DNA of 64,000 nucleotides from HXMU1420-13 sp965249965 (GCA_965249965.1 OZ252262.1:3162001-3226000), one strand, 5' to 3'; shown: positions 26,927-36,569, numbered from the stretch's first letter. Notes: a model not told the origin generated them from the letters alone. Numbers and translations are program-made.

Positions 26927-27325
26927 ATGAAAGCAGGAATCTGGATTGACAAAAGAGTGGCAAAAATCGTAGTAATCGAAAAAAGAGATGAACAACTAGT
27001 CTCTGTAGAATCAAATGTGGAAGAATTTCATCCTAAAGGTGGCAGTGGAACAAAACTGAAGGGCGGTCCACAAGATGTAGTTCAGGACAGTAAGTTTCTC
27101 GAAAGAGAGAAACACCAAATAAAAACGTACTTCGACAAAATCATCGATCTTCTCCCACACCTTGATGCATTAATAATCTTTGGACCTGCACAAACAGGTC
27201 AAAGGCTGGCTGAAGAAATCGCTCTATATCACAAAGATTTAGATTATAAGCTCAAAGGAGTTGAAATTGCCGATAGTATGACGGATAATCAGGTTAAAGC
27301 GTGGGTTCGTGAATATTTTACGTAA
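26927..27325 (+). CDS. Release-factor-like (baeRF-type) small protein
   Basis: 132 residues. The start MKAGIWIDKRVAKIVVI and the end GVEIADSMTDNQVKAWVREYF match small bacterial proteins related to domains of archaeal/eukaryotic release factor eRF1 (baeRF, often labelled translational machinery protein). A middle strand DALIIFGPAQTGQRLAEE resembles the conserved VVGPGTAK element. A role in ribosome rescue or stress is suggested for the family but unproven. The start follows GGGAGAAG by a good distance. Family assignment comes from remembered patterns, so confidence is moderate. Confidence 0.55.
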   Translation: MKAGIWIDKRVAKIVVIEKRDEQLVSVESNVEEFHPKGGSGTKLKGGPQDVVQDSKFLEREKHQIKTYFDKIIDLLPHLDALIIFGPAQTGQRLAEEIALYHKDLDYKLKGVEIADSMTDNQVKAWVREYFT

Positions 27326-27364
27326 TATTTACGCCATTCTTTAGTTTGCATAAATTTCTAAACC

Positions 27365-28096
27365 ATGATCAAATTCTTTCGAAAAATCCGTCAGCGTTTA
27401 CTTACGGAGAGTAAATTCACTAAATATTTGATCTATGCAATTGGAGAAATCGTTCTGGTAGTGATCGGTATTCTGATTGCTTTGCAAATCAACAACTGGA
27501 ATGAAGAACATTCTGCTCGAAATAAAGAGAGTTTATTACTTAAAGAAATGCGTGCCAATTTGAGTGATGATCTCTCTGATCTAAATTTTAACACCACACA
27601 TAATAAAAGACGCACTGAAATTAACCTTGTTTTAAAGAACATATGGGAGCAAAAGACCCCATATAGCGACACTTTAGATATCTATTTTGGTGGAATGTTT
27701 GGAAATTTTCAATTATCTGAAAATACCTCAACTTGGGAAAATCTCAAATCCATTGGGTTAGATTTAATTTCAGATGATAAGCTACGAAATGACTTATCCT
27801 ATCTTTACGAAAACAGATATAAGTATCTCGAAAACCTTGAAAAAAATCTCGATGATCGCTATCAGTGGGATTATTTATACCCTCAGGTTTTAAAACATTT
27901 AACCATAGAAAGGCTTTGGGAAAGCGGATCGCCTAGAGATTATGATCAGTTTCTTAAGGATGAAGAATTCTATGAGGTTATAAAAATGAATATCACATTT
28001 AGGCAGTACATGCAGAATGAATATGAAGAAAACCGGGACTTAGTGGAGGATCTTATTATTCAAATTGATATGCATTTAATCGCACTTGGTAACTAA
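27365..28096 (+). CDS. DUF6090 family membrane-anchored protein (copy 1)
   Basis: 243 residues. A basic N-terminus (MIKFFRKIRQRLL) leads to one membrane helix (about 21-40) ending in QINNWNE, the hallmark of DUF6090 proteins common in Bacteroidota and Balneolota. The rest (45-243) is charged, mostly helical, and unrelated at first sight to the body of the next gene. The helix probably leaves the helical part outside the cytoplasm. Function unknown. The first 141 bases are nearly identical to those of the following paralogue. Confidence 0.8.
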   Translation: MIKFFRKIRQRLLTESKFTKYLIYAIGEIVLVVIGILIALQINNWNEEHSARNKESLLLKEMRANLSDDLSDLNFNTTHNKRRTEINLVLKNIWEQKTPYSDTLDIYFGGMFGNFQLSENTSTWENLKSIGLDLISDDKLRNDLSYLYENRYKYLENLEKNLDDRYQWDYLYPQVLKHLTIERLWESGSPRDYDQFLKDEEFYEVIKMNITFRQYMQNEYEENRDLVEDLIIQIDMHLIALGN

Positions 28097-28116
28097 TTAA
28101 AAGATTCTACTTCTCT

Positions 28117-28887
28117 ATGATCAAGTTCTTCCGAAAAATCCGCCGCCGTTTACTTACGGAGAATAAATTCACCAAATATTTGATCTATGCAATTGGAGAA
28201 ATCGTGCTGGTAGTGATCGGTATTCTGATTGCTTTGCAAATCAACAACTGGAACGAACTAAATAAGCAGCAACAGGAAGAAATTAAGATGCTTCAAAATT
28301 TTAAAATGAGTATCCAAGGAGATTTTGAAGAATTCAATCGATATAAACGCTTCTTCGATGGAGCTGATAAATCCATTTATATTCTGCTGGAACACATGGA
28401 AGAAGATCTGGCTTTTCATGATTCATTAAGACATCATTTTCGCATGACTACTTCTTTATGGTCGCCTAAGATTGATCAGGAAGTCTTTGCTTCGATGACT
28501 TCCAGTGACTTGAATATCATTTCAAACGACAGTCTAAAAAGTGCAATAATAACTTATTATTCGTTTGCTAAACGAACCTTTGACGTGCGTATGAACCGAT
28601 ATGCCGATATTATAGGACATGCCGGAAAAGAAATTTTTAATACCCGATTTAATGAAATGTGGGGTAATACCTGGGATGACCCTGATTATTTAGAGATTCA
28701 ATCTCAGAAAACGATGACTCCGATTAATTATGAACAACTAAAACGGGATCAAGAGTATCACTATTTCTTAAAAAGTCTGAAAAATCAGCTATACTGGTAT
28801 GTTCGTTTAGTTATGGACGATGGATTAGAAAATTCAGAAAAGTTGATTGCGTTAATTGACGAAGAGTTAGAAACGCTTGAAGATTAA
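28117..28887 (+). CDS. DUF6090 family membrane-anchored protein (copy 2)
   Basis: 256 residues, 20 bases after copy 1. Residues 1-47 differ from copy 1 at only a few positions (9 base changes in 141 by my count), then the sequence diverges sharply into a different helical body (coiled-coil-like EEIKMLQNFKMSIQGDFEEF and onward). This is more like shared or converted N-terminal modules than simple duplication followed by even drift. Function unknown. Its stop faces the end of the aldehyde dehydrogenase gene 5 bases away. Confidence 0.8.
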   Translation: MIKFFRKIRRRLLTENKFTKYLIYAIGEIVLVVIGILIALQINNWNELNKQQQEEIKMLQNFKMSIQGDFEEFNRYKRFFDGADKSIYILLEHMEEDLAFHDSLRHHFRMTTSLWSPKIDQEVFASMTSSDLNIISNDSLKSAIITYYSFAKRTFDVRMNRYADIIGHAGKEIFNTRFNEMWGNTWDDPDYLEIQSQKTMTPINYEQLKRDQEYHYFLKSLKNQLYWYVRLVMDDGLENSEKLIALIDEELETLED

Positions 28888-28892
28888 GTTTA

Positions 28893-30257
28893 TCACTCAA
28901 CCCAGACCGTCTTCACATTCACAAACTCACGAATTCCATATAGACCAAGTTCCCGACCATATCCCGAGTCTTTGATTCCTCCAAACGGCATTCTTGGATC
29001 CGACTTAACTAAGGTATTCACGAAACAACATCCAGCTTGTAATTTCTCAGCTGCGATTTTTTCAGCACGCTCTTCATCTTTTGAAAACACTGCAGCACCA
29101 AGTCCGTAATTGGTATCATTAGCAACTCGAATTGCTTCTTTCTCATTTTCTACTCTTATAACAGCAGCTACCGGGCCGAAAAGTTCTTCCTCATAAGCTG
29201 GCATTCCCGGTCCCACATTTGTAAGCAAAGAAACCGGATAAAACGCACCTGGCCCCTCTGGGATTTCACATCCAAACTCTGCAACAGCTCCCGCTGCAAT
29301 ACTTTCCTTAACCTGTCGGTGAAGTTCTTCGCGTAAGTCTAACCTCGCAAGTGGCCCAACGTTTACACCTTCTTCCTGTGGATTTCCAACTGTTCGTTCT
29401 TGAAGTTTTGTTTTGATTAGATTTAAAAACTCTTCGTATACAGGCTCAACCACAATAAAACGCTTTGCCGAAACACACGTTTGGCCACTGTTTAGTAATC
29501 TCGAATTAACACAAATCATAGCTGCCAAATCGAGATCAGCATCTTCAAGAATTAGATAGGGATCGCTCCCCCCTAATTCCAGTACCGTTTTTTTTAGTTT
29601 TTCTCCAGCTTGCGATGCTACCGCTTTCCCGGCTCTGGTACTACCGGTGAGTGTGACAGCAGAAATTCCATCATGCTGAACAATGGGTTTCATATTTTCT
29701 TTATCTACCAGGATAGTTCGAAAAAGCTCTTTTGGGAATCCCGCATTGTGTACAAGTTTCTCGATTGATAAAGCACAGGCCGAAGTATTTTCCGAATGTT
29801 TCAAAATCACAGCATTTCCTGCCATCAGCGCCGGAGCTGAAAATCGCAGTACCTGCCAGAATGGGAAATTCCATGGCATGATGGATAAAATCACACCCAT
29901 CGGTTGGAAAGTTACATAGCTTTTTGAAGCGTCTGTTTGAACGAATTCATCTTTTAAGAACCTTTCCGCTTTCTCGGCATAAAAAGAACACAACCATGCA
30001 CATTTTTCAACTTCACTTCTACCTTGTGCTAATGGCTTTCCCATTTCAAGGGCCGTTAATTTTGTTAGTTGATCTTTGTTCTTTTCAAGAAGTTCTGATA
30101 AAGTTTTAAGTAGCTCTGACCGTTCACTGAATTCCGTTTTCTCCCAAGTCTGTTGAGCCTCAACCGCCTGATGAATGAAAGCATCCACATCTTCAAAAGT
30201 GTGTTCTTCATATTCACCGATCAATTCATTGGTAGTAGGATTTATTGATTGCAGCAT
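28893..30257 (-). CDS. NAD(P)-dependent aldehyde dehydrogenase, succinate-semialdehyde type
   Basis: 454 residues, aldehyde dehydrogenase superfamily. It has the NAD-site region IMPWNFPFWQVLRF, the catalytic Glu in LELGGSDPYLIL near 225, the nucleophile Cys in GQTCVSAKRF near 259, and the C-terminal PFGGIKDSGYGRELG. The short (about 455) form with these motifs is usually annotated as succinate-semialdehyde dehydrogenase. It begins 1 base after the stop of an aminotransferase gene, an arrangement like gabT-gabD, so 4-aminobutyrate use is plausible. Substrate not proven. Confidence 0.88.
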   Translation of the reverse strand: MLQSINPTTNELIGEYEEHTFEDVDAFIHQAVEAQQTWEKTEFSERSELLKTLSELLEKNKDQLTKLTALEMGKPLAQGRSEVEKCAWLCSFYAEKAERFLKDEFVQTDASKSYVTFQPMGVILSIMPWNFPFWQVLRFSAPALMAGNAVILKHSENTSACALSIEKLVHNAGFPKELFRTILVDKENMKPIVQHDGISAVTLTGSTRAGKAVASQAGEKLKKTVLELGGSDPYLILEDADLDLAAMICVNSRLLNSGQTCVSAKRFIVVEPVYEEFLNLIKTKLQERTVGNPQEEGVNVGPLARLDLREELHRQVKESIAAGAVAEFGCEIPEGPGAFYPVSLLTNVGPGMPAYEEELFGPVAAVIRVENEKEAIRVANDTNYGLGAAVFSKDEERAEKIAAEKLQAGCCFVNTLVKSDPRMPFGGIKDSGYGRELGLYGIREFVNVKTVWVE

Positions 30258-30258
30258 G

Positions 30259-31443
30259 TTATTGGTGTTTTTTTATGCTCTTTAAAATAGTATCAAGCAC
30301 ATGATCTAAGTCTTCATCTGAAATGATAAGAGGAGGAGCCAACCGAATTAAGGTATTTGAATGAAGGGTCCATCCTAATAAAATGCCCTGATCAAAACAG
30401 TCTTCAACCACAGCTTGAGTTAACGCTCGGGACTCTAACTGCAAACCCAACATTGCTCCTACTCCCCGTACTTCTATGATTCCGTCACCTTGTAATTTCT
30501 TTTTCGTTTGCTCTTCGATTACACCCGCTCTCTCCAGATAATCTCCTTGTAACAATTCTGTGAGGGTTGCATATGCTGCTGCACACGAAACCGGATGACC
30601 ACCAAAAGTTGTCACATGATTAAGTGGTGGATTATACATGAAGGTTTCAAAAATCTTTTGGCTGGAAATAAATGCTCCCATCGGCATCCCACCAGCCATC
30701 GCTTTTGCCACACTTAATATATCGGGGCAAATATTGTAATGTTGAAACGCAAAGAGTTTTCCTGTGCGACCAAAGCCTGATTGGATTTCATCATAAATTA
30801 GGAGGGCACCTGCTTCATTACATCGATTTCTAACTTCCACTAACCATTTCCATTCCGACGGGATAATTCCACCCTCCCCTTGAATGGGCTCGAGTATTAC
30901 GGCTGCCGTTTTTTCATCAATAGTGTCTAATCCCTCAAAATCATTGAAATCGAGGAAGTGGACATCCGGCAAAAGAGGTAAATAGGGATCCCGATACACG
31001 TCTCTACCTGTCACAGATAACGACCCGTGCGTATCTCCGTGGTAGCTGTTCCTAAAAGCCACTAGTTTACTGCGTCCGGTATATTTTTTGGCAAGCTTTA
31101 ATGCTCCTTCATTGGCTTCGGTGCCACTATTTACAAAATATACTTGCTCCAGATGCTCGGGAAGTTGAGCTGTTAAGAGTTCAGCAAATTCCAATTGTGG
31201 CTTTTGAATGAACTCGCCATACACCATTACATGCAAATGCCGATCAACCTGATCCTTTATTGCCTTAACAACAGCAGGATGCCTATGCCCTAAGCTACTA
31301 ACCGCAATCCCTGAAATAAAATCAATAAATTGTTGCCCCTGAACCGTGTACAGATAAATTCCCGCTGCGCTATCGATTTCCAATCCAAGGGGAGCATCGC
31401 TGGTTTGTGCTATGGAACTTTTAAAACGATCTATGCTAAACAT
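30259..31443 (-). CDS. Class III PLP-dependent aminotransferase
   Basis: 394 residues from the ATG at 31443 (a TTG seven codons upstream is less likely). Class III fold with GISGIAVSSLGHRHP-like N-terminus, the cofactor segment NSGTEANEGALKLAK, DEIQSGFGRTG with the PLP-pyridine Asp, and the PLP Lys in LSVAKAMAGGMPMGA near 245. The family includes acetylornithine, ornithine and 4-aminobutyrate aminotransferases; the sequence alone does not decide. It is the first gene of a two-gene unit with the semialdehyde dehydrogenase, which leans towards an omega-amino acid substrate. Confidence 0.9.
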   Translation of the reverse strand: MFSIDRFKSSIAQTSDAPLGLEIDSAAGIYLYTVQGQQFIDFISGIAVSSLGHRHPAVVKAIKDQVDRHLHVMVYGEFIQKPQLEFAELLTAQLPEHLEQVYFVNSGTEANEGALKLAKKYTGRSKLVAFRNSYHGDTHGSLSVTGRDVYRDPYLPLLPDVHFLDFNDFEGLDTIDEKTAAVILEPIQGEGGIIPSEWKWLVEVRNRCNEAGALLIYDEIQSGFGRTGKLFAFQHYNICPDILSVAKAMAGGMPMGAFISSQKIFETFMYNPPLNHVTTFGGHPVSCAAAYATLTELLQGDYLERAGVIEEQTKKKLQGDGIIEVRGVGAMLGLQLESRALTQAVVEDCFDQGILLGWTLHSNTLIRLAPPLIISDEDLDHVLDTILKSIKKHQ

Positions 31444-31534
31444 CAATTTATACGCTTTGAGCAATTTTCAAGTGATTCAGAAAGTTTAATTTACCATATT
31501 GTGAATTCATTTTTTACTAACTAACCAATCTGGC

Positions 31535-31921
31535 ATGAAGTTTCGCTTCGTTTTAATAGGGGTATTTTTATTAGTTTTTTTAGTTGGGTGTGCTACTAAT
31601 AAAAACAAAGAATTAACACTTGATAATTCCAATCTTGAACTTGCCGAACCTATACCGGTAGGTTCTGCGCGAGTAGAAATCGAATTAATTTCCTTAGATG
31701 GAGATGCAGCTGAAGTAAAAGTACTTCGAATTATTGGGTATGGTTCATCGGCGAGTCGAATTCTAGTAAATGATACCATTGAGGTGAATGTGCATGAATC
31801 GGTTATGACTCAAATTGATTCCTACGAATATGGAGATACATTTGAGACGCTGCTACGAATGCAGGCTTCAAGTATGAATCAATCAAAAACAACGTGGACG
31901 ATCACAGAAATTTACGATTAA
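31535..31921 (+). CDS. Small lipoprotein of unknown function
   Basis: 128 residues; leader MKFRFVLIGVFLLVFLVGC gives a lipobox and Cys19. The mature part is mostly beta (SARVEIELISLDGDAAEVKV, then DTIEVNVHESVM), possibly a small OB- or Ig-like barrel. No family recognised. It ends 15 bases before the large secreted BNR protein and may be co-transcribed with it, but nothing in the sequence shows shared function. Confidence 0.75.
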   Translation: MKFRFVLIGVFLLVFLVGCATNKNKELTLDNSNLELAEPIPVGSARVEIELISLDGDAAEVKVLRIIGYGSSASRILVNDTIEVNVHESVMTQIDSYEYGDTFETLLRMQASSMNQSKTTWTITEIYD

Positions 31922-31936
31922 TAAAGGGTTAATAAG

Positions 31937-34780
31937 ATGAAAGTTAGATTAGCATCAATAGCGGTATTTGTATTTGTTGGACTTGGAGTGTTTTACTTCG
32001 GTTATGATCAACCAACCGATTTAACGGTAAAAATTGAAAATTCGGATTCTCAATTTGACGAAAGTGCATTTAGTACCGATCGGGAAACTACCCAGAAAGA
32101 TCGTGCAGCATATTTTCTGCGCTTATTAAAAAACCCGGAAACGGGAGAGATTCCAGCTCGTATTCATGAAAAAGAGCGTGCATTTGTAGAGGAAATGGAG
32201 AAAGCTCTTCCAGCCAGATTAAAATCGTCAAACCCTCCTTTCGAGATATCTGAAATTGGTCCAAATGATGTAGGCGGACGAACCAGAGCATTGGCGATGG
32301 ACTCTCGTGATAGTGATATTTTACTGGCAGGTGGCGTAACCGGTGGGATTTGGAAATCTACAAACGGCGGCCAGACCTGGACAAAGAAAACCGATATCAA
32401 CTCTTTTCTTGGGGTTATGGATTTAGTGCAAGACCCAATAAATCCTGATAACTGGTATTACGTTACCGGTGGAGAATTTGTGGGAAGCTCCCCTTCTGCT
32501 ACCGGAGCATTTTACTTCGGAAACGGAATTTTCTTTTCAAATGATAATGGGGAAACATGGTCGCAGATAGCCAATACGGAAGACTCGGATATTGATTTCA
32601 ATTCCAGATTCGATTTTATGACCAATATGGAAATCAGTCCAACAACAGGCAGTATTTTCTTTTCAACAAATGGATTTTCAGTCTATCGATCCACCAACCA
32701 ACTTGAGTCGGCATTTCGTGTAGTTGGCGGTAACTCGTACGAACATATTTGGTCGGAAGTGGCAGTTGCAGATAATGGGACTGTTATTGTTGTGCTTTCG
32801 GGACCATTTGGTGGAATCAATCAAACATTCGATCCCGGGGTTTATATTTCAACTGATGATGGTGATAGTTGGCTAGATATCACACCCGCATCTTTTCCAA
32901 ATAATGCAGATCGTAGTGTGATTGGGACTTCAAAATCTGATCCGGATATCTTCTACATACTTTCTGAAACAGGTGCCGGAGCAACCGGGCTTGATCTACA
33001 TTACTTTGATATCAGCGATCCAAATAATGTACTCACCAACAATCGTTCTAACGGAATCCCTAATTTTGGAGATCCGGTTGGCGATCTTGATCCTCAAGGT
33101 GGATATAATCTTGTTTGCAAGGTACACCCATCAAATTCGAATATCGTATTCCTCGGTGGCACAAATCTCTTCCGATCAACCGATGGATTTCTGAGTATTC
33201 CACCTAAAGATGGTGATTTCACAGATATCGCAGAAGCACCCAAATACTGGGTTGGCGGATACGATATCGCAAATAATATCAGCCAATATCCGCAACACCA
33301 TCCTGATCAACATAATCTGATTTTTTACCCGAATGGCTCCAATAAAGCCATCAGTGCCCATGATGGCGGTTTAAGTTTTACCGATAATATTCTCGCAAGT
33401 TCAGTTCTGTGGGAAGATATCGATGATGGATATAATGTCACCCAATTCTATTCGGTTTCCATTCACCCTGGCGATGATGATCCCCGAATTGGTGGAGGAA
33501 CGCAGGATAATGGAAGTCCATATTTCTTGTTTGATACCGAAAGTTCACCTTCGAACTCGGTAGACGGATATTCTGGTGATGGTGGAAATCTCTATATAGG
33601 CTCCAACTATGCCGTATTCGCTGCACAAAATGGCGCACTTTTAGAACGCGAATATTCCGGCACTAATCTTGGTGGTTCGTTTTCTTATATAACCCCGATC
33701 AATGCTGCTAACCGGCAGTTTATTCATCCTTATGTTGTAAATCCAAGCAACGAAAACTATATGTTTTATGCTGATTTTGATCGCTTATGGAGAAATGATC
33801 AGCTTTTGACTATCCCTAAAAACACCAGTGAACCGGATGGAATCACCGATGGTTGGACCCGACTGGATAACGTAGGCACAGGAACAGCGATCCATGAAAT
33901 CACTGCGATGGCTTTTTCAACCAATAATCCTTCCAATAGGCTTTATTTTGCAGGATCAGACGACAGCGATAACGAGACCCTTCAATTACCTGTCATCAAA
34001 AGACTCGATGATATAGACGCCACAGATGGTGAAGTTGCAATCACAATTGATAATGCATCTCCCGGTTCTTTTGTGAATAATATCGCCGTGAACCCGGATA
34101 ATGGCGACGAACTAATTGTGGTGATGTCGAATTATGATGTGAAGAGCATTTTTTATAGTTCAAATGCCGGGGACGACTGGACGGAGATTGGCGGGAATCT
34201 GGAAGGCGAAAACGGTCCTTCCATTAGATCAGCGGCCGTAGTTCCAACCAACGAAGCTGGAACCGTTTATTTTGTTGGTACAAGTGTGGGATTATTCTAC
34301 ACTGAACAGCTCGATGGTAACTCTACCGTTTGGACGAGAGCAGCTGAGGATAAAATAGGAAGTGTAATTGTTTCAGACCTGGATTACCGTCGAAGCGATC
34401 AAATACTTGCCATTGGTACTCATGGTCGTGGCTTGTTTGCTGCAAAAATGGGTGTAGGAGTTTCAAACGAAATCGAAGCGATTGATGATAATCCTGCTGA
34501 TTTCAAATTGACTCAAAATTTCCCTAATCCTTTTAATCCTTCTACAAATATCGAGTTTTCGATTCCTTCAAATTCTTCGGTAACGTTTACTGTATTCGAT
34601 ATTCAAGGGCGGGAAGTAGCCAAGTTATATGATGCCCAGCAAATGACAGCTGGCAGTTATTCCATCAATTTTGATGCAAGTTCAATTGCTAGTGGTACCT
34701 ATATTTATCGCATTGAAGCAATGCCTTCAGCGGGTGGGTCACCTTTTGTTAAATCGCGAACAATGACCCTCATCAAATAA
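31937..34780 (+). CDS. Secreted BNR/sialidase-like propeller protein with type IX sorting tail
   Basis: 947 residues. A signal-anchor-like N-terminus (about 5-25) is followed by a long beta-propeller region with repeated BNR/Asp-box motifs: STNGGQTWT near 140, SNDNGETWS near 200, STDDGDSWLDI near 310 and SSNAGDDWTEI near 745. The last 85 residues are a sorting domain, NFPNPFNPSTNIEFSIP then GREVAKL and SGTYIYRIEA, as used by type IX secretion in Balneolota, Ignavibacteria and relatives. This places it at the cell surface or outside. VPS10/sialidase-like folds do not imply sialidase activity, and I see no catalytic set. A terminator follows. Confidence 0.9.
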   Translation: MKVRLASIAVFVFVGLGVFYFGYDQPTDLTVKIENSDSQFDESAFSTDRETTQKDRAAYFLRLLKNPETGEIPARIHEKERAFVEEMEKALPARLKSSNPPFEISEIGPNDVGGRTRALAMDSRDSDILLAGGVTGGIWKSTNGGQTWTKKTDINSFLGVMDLVQDPINPDNWYYVTGGEFVGSSPSATGAFYFGNGIFFSNDNGETWSQIANTEDSDIDFNSRFDFMTNMEISPTTGSIFFSTNGFSVYRSTNQLESAFRVVGGNSYEHIWSEVAVADNGTVIVVLSGPFGGINQTFDPGVYISTDDGDSWLDITPASFPNNADRSVIGTSKSDPDIFYILSETGAGATGLDLHYFDISDPNNVLTNNRSNGIPNFGDPVGDLDPQGGYNLVCKVHPSNSNIVFLGGTNLFRSTDGFLSIPPKDGDFTDIAEAPKYWVGGYDIANNISQYPQHHPDQHNLIFYPNGSNKAISAHDGGLSFTDNILASSVLWEDIDDGYNVTQFYSVSIHPGDDDPRIGGGTQDNGSPYFLFDTESSPSNSVDGYSGDGGNLYIGSNYAVFAAQNGALLEREYSGTNLGGSFSYITPINAANRQFIHPYVVNPSNENYMFYADFDRLWRNDQLLTIPKNTSEPDGITDGWTRLDNVGTGTAIHEITAMAFSTNNPSNRLYFAGSDDSDNETLQLPVIKRLDDIDATDGEVAITIDNASPGSFVNNIAVNPDNGDELIVVMSNYDVKSIFYSSNAGDDWTEIGGNLEGENGPSIRSAAVVPTNEAGTVYFVGTSVGLFYTEQLDGNSTVWTRAAEDKIGSVIVSDLDYRRSDQILAIGTHGRGLFAAKMGVGVSNEIEAIDDNPADFKLTQNFPNPFNPSTNIEFSIPSNSSVTFTVFDIQGREVAKLYDAQQMTAGSYSINFDASSIASGTYIYRIEAMPSAGGSPFVKSRTMTLIK

Positions 34781-34811
34781 AAAATTAAGGCAGCGCTGAG
34801 CTGCCTTTTTT
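34781..34811. terminator. Bidirectional terminator
   Basis: AAGGCAGC (34787-34794) pairs with GCTGCCTT (34800-34807) around a 5-base loop, with a T run to 34811 on the plus strand and an A/T-rich run (34781-34788) on the other side. It serves the BNR gene and, in reverse, the thioredoxin-like gene. Confidence 0.85.
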
Positions 34812-34813
34812 GT

Positions 34814-35425
34814 TTACGAGCTAAAAAGCACTCTGAATTCTTCCTGAATCAGCGCCCCTTTATCCCTGGCATACAACGTGTGCATATTTTGTTTGGCTTT
34901 CGACATACCTATATCAGGATTGTCCTTTTCTTCTACAAATTTTTCCTGCACGGCTTCCGGGCGAGGTCCCCACTCTGCGATTGCTTTAAGATCCTCATCT
35001 AATACGACCATTTTAGGAATAGATCGACTCACTCCATTGGTGAGATACGCATCCATGATTTCCGGAAACTCGTCTCTAAGAATTATTTTTAATTCTACGA
35101 GCTCATTCAACTCGGCCATTTTGTTAATGTATGGCAATAATTGAGCTGAATCTCCGCACCACCCTTCTGTAATTACAAACCAGATTTGTTTGGCTTCAAT
35201 TGAGCGAATTACCTCTGCTGTAGCTTCAGAAATAACTCCTTTTTTATCGATGCGTCGCGTCCTGGAGATATTCAGCTTGGTATAATCAAGCATACCTTCA
35301 GAGTTATCATCGTTGGTGGTTTTTCCCTCTGCAAATAATTGTTCAGTGAGGGCACTGAACTCGGCATAATCATATGCCTTTTCAATAACCTCGTGTGTGA
35401 TCGGTGTTTTAATAATAGTTTCCAT
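34814..35425 (-). CDS. Thioredoxin-fold protein with a single active-site cysteine
   Basis: 203 residues from the ATG at 35425 (a TTG two codons earlier is possible). Thioredoxin-like fold: strand IWFVITEGWCGDS with the N-terminal active Cys90, cis-Pro in SRSIPKMVVLD, then EWGPRPEAVQE. The second Cys of CxxC is replaced by Ser (CGDS), so it cannot act as a normal dithiol oxidoreductase; monothiol or peroxiredoxin-partner roles are possible. Proteins with WCGDSAQ are a known Bacteroidota/Firmicutes thioredoxin-family group. No signal peptide, so cytosolic. Confidence 0.85.
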   Translation of the reverse strand: METIIKTPITHEVIEKAYDYAEFSALTEQLFAEGKTTNDDNSEGMLDYTKLNISRTRRIDKKGVISEATAEVIRSIEAKQIWFVITEGWCGDSAQLLPYINKMAELNELVELKIILRDEFPEIMDAYLTNGVSRSIPKMVVLDEDLKAIAEWGPRPEAVQEKFVEEKDNPDIGMSKAKQNMHTLYARDKGALIQEEFRVLFSS

Positions 35426-35585
35426 GATCAAAAATTTTAAAAATAATAGACCATTAAATTATGAAGCTCTGATGAAAACTGTGATTGATTTGCTCAATAC
35501 GTGATATAAGTAGATACCGTGCAGTTAGGTCATATTTGAATCTAAAAAGCTCGATTTAAACTATCATAAAGCTGTATCTTTAAGG

Positions 35586-36485
35586 ATGGCTCAAGATTTA
35601 GTACACCTATCATCAAGTATTACTGCCACCCTTCCTTTAGAAGACTGGTGCGAGAAATCGGCCGAGCATCAGGCTAATGTTGGGTTGCTTATCGATGACT
35701 ATCTTGACAAACGAAGTCGAGGCATGAAACAACCGGTGATGGATTTTTTGTTCGAATACTATCCATTCCGTCCATCCTGGTTAAAAAAATGGAGTCCGGG
35801 AATCGGAACTGCCCTTGAATTTAATGATCCAGCTGAATTACCTCCTCTCAAACAGTTAACTATTGCTGATCAACTTGCTTATCTGCAGCCAGATTCTATC
35901 CCCGAAAAACGAATGAAATCGTTCAAATGGATTCATCAGTTATTGAAAAACACCAGGGAAAAACGACCATCATTCGGATGTTTTGGGATGCATGAATGGG
36001 CGATGGTGTATAAATCAGAAGAAATCAGACATGGTCAGGTTCCCCTTCGGATGGAATCGAAAGAGCTCACTGAATTTGTAGAATCCCGACCTTTAGTTTG
36101 CACGCATTTCGATGCATTTCGATTCTTTACCCCCGAAGCTGTTCCCTTAAATAAGAATGAACTTTCCAGAGAAACATTTTCTGAAATGGAACAACCCGGT
36201 TGCATTCATTCCAACATGGATTTATACAAATGGGCATTTAAAGGCTTCCCGTGGGTTTCTTCGGATTCGGTTTTTGCTGCTTTTAAATTAGCCTGTGAAG
36301 CTCGCGAAATTGACATGAAAGCCAGCCCTTATGATTTAGCAGATCAGGGACTGGAGCCCATAAAAATCGAAACGGAAGAAGGAAGAGCTGAATATCTGGA
36401 AGCTCAACAGTCGATGTATGAAAAGGGAATTCCGGTAAGGGAAAAGCTAATTGGGGAATTCGAACTAATCCTCACAATTTATTAG
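35586..36485 (+). CDS. Conserved protein of uncertain function
   Basis: 299 residues, cytosolic. Motifs seen: PVMDFLFEYYPFRPSWLKKWSPGIG at about 50-74 (only its core, DFLFEYYPFRP, should be used as a tag), FGCFGMHEWAMVY near 140, and CTHFDAFRFF near 178. This family is common in Actinobacteria and Bacteroidota and is sometimes labelled 3-methyladenine DNA glycosylase, but I see no glycosylase active site and do not support that name. The conserved Trp, His, Tyr and Arg residues suggest a ligand or metal site. No operon partner. Confidence 0.7.
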   Translation: MAQDLVHLSSSITATLPLEDWCEKSAEHQANVGLLIDDYLDKRSRGMKQPVMDFLFEYYPFRPSWLKKWSPGIGTALEFNDPAELPPLKQLTIADQLAYLQPDSIPEKRMKSFKWIHQLLKNTREKRPSFGCFGMHEWAMVYKSEEIRHGQVPLRMESKELTEFVESRPLVCTHFDAFRFFTPEAVPLNKNELSRETFSEMEQPGCIHSNMDLYKWAFKGFPWVSSDSVFAAFKLACEAREIDMKASPYDLADQGLEPIKIETEEGRAEYLEAQQSMYEKGIPVREKLIGEFELILTIY

Positions 36486-36520
36486 TCGTTATATCGTCTC
36501 TATTCTTGACACACCCCACA

Positions 36521-36569
36521 GATTCCGGTTCCTGTGCTGAACTTGTTTCAGTATCAAGACCGGAGTGAC
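36521..36569. repeat. REP-like palindromic element
   Basis: Nested inverted repeat: outer TCCGGT (36524-36529) with ACCGGA (36559-36564), inner CTGAA (36537-36541) with TTCAG (36547-36551). It sits in the 97 bases between the unknown gene and rpoN. Elements with a TGCTGAACTTGTTTCAG core are, as I remember, scattered through many Bacteroidota-type genomes. Confidence 0.55.

Noticed and set aside
35586..36485. 3-methyladenine DNA glycosylase label
   Set aside because: No helix-hairpin-helix or other glycosylase active site could be seen, so the label seems to be inherited annotation.
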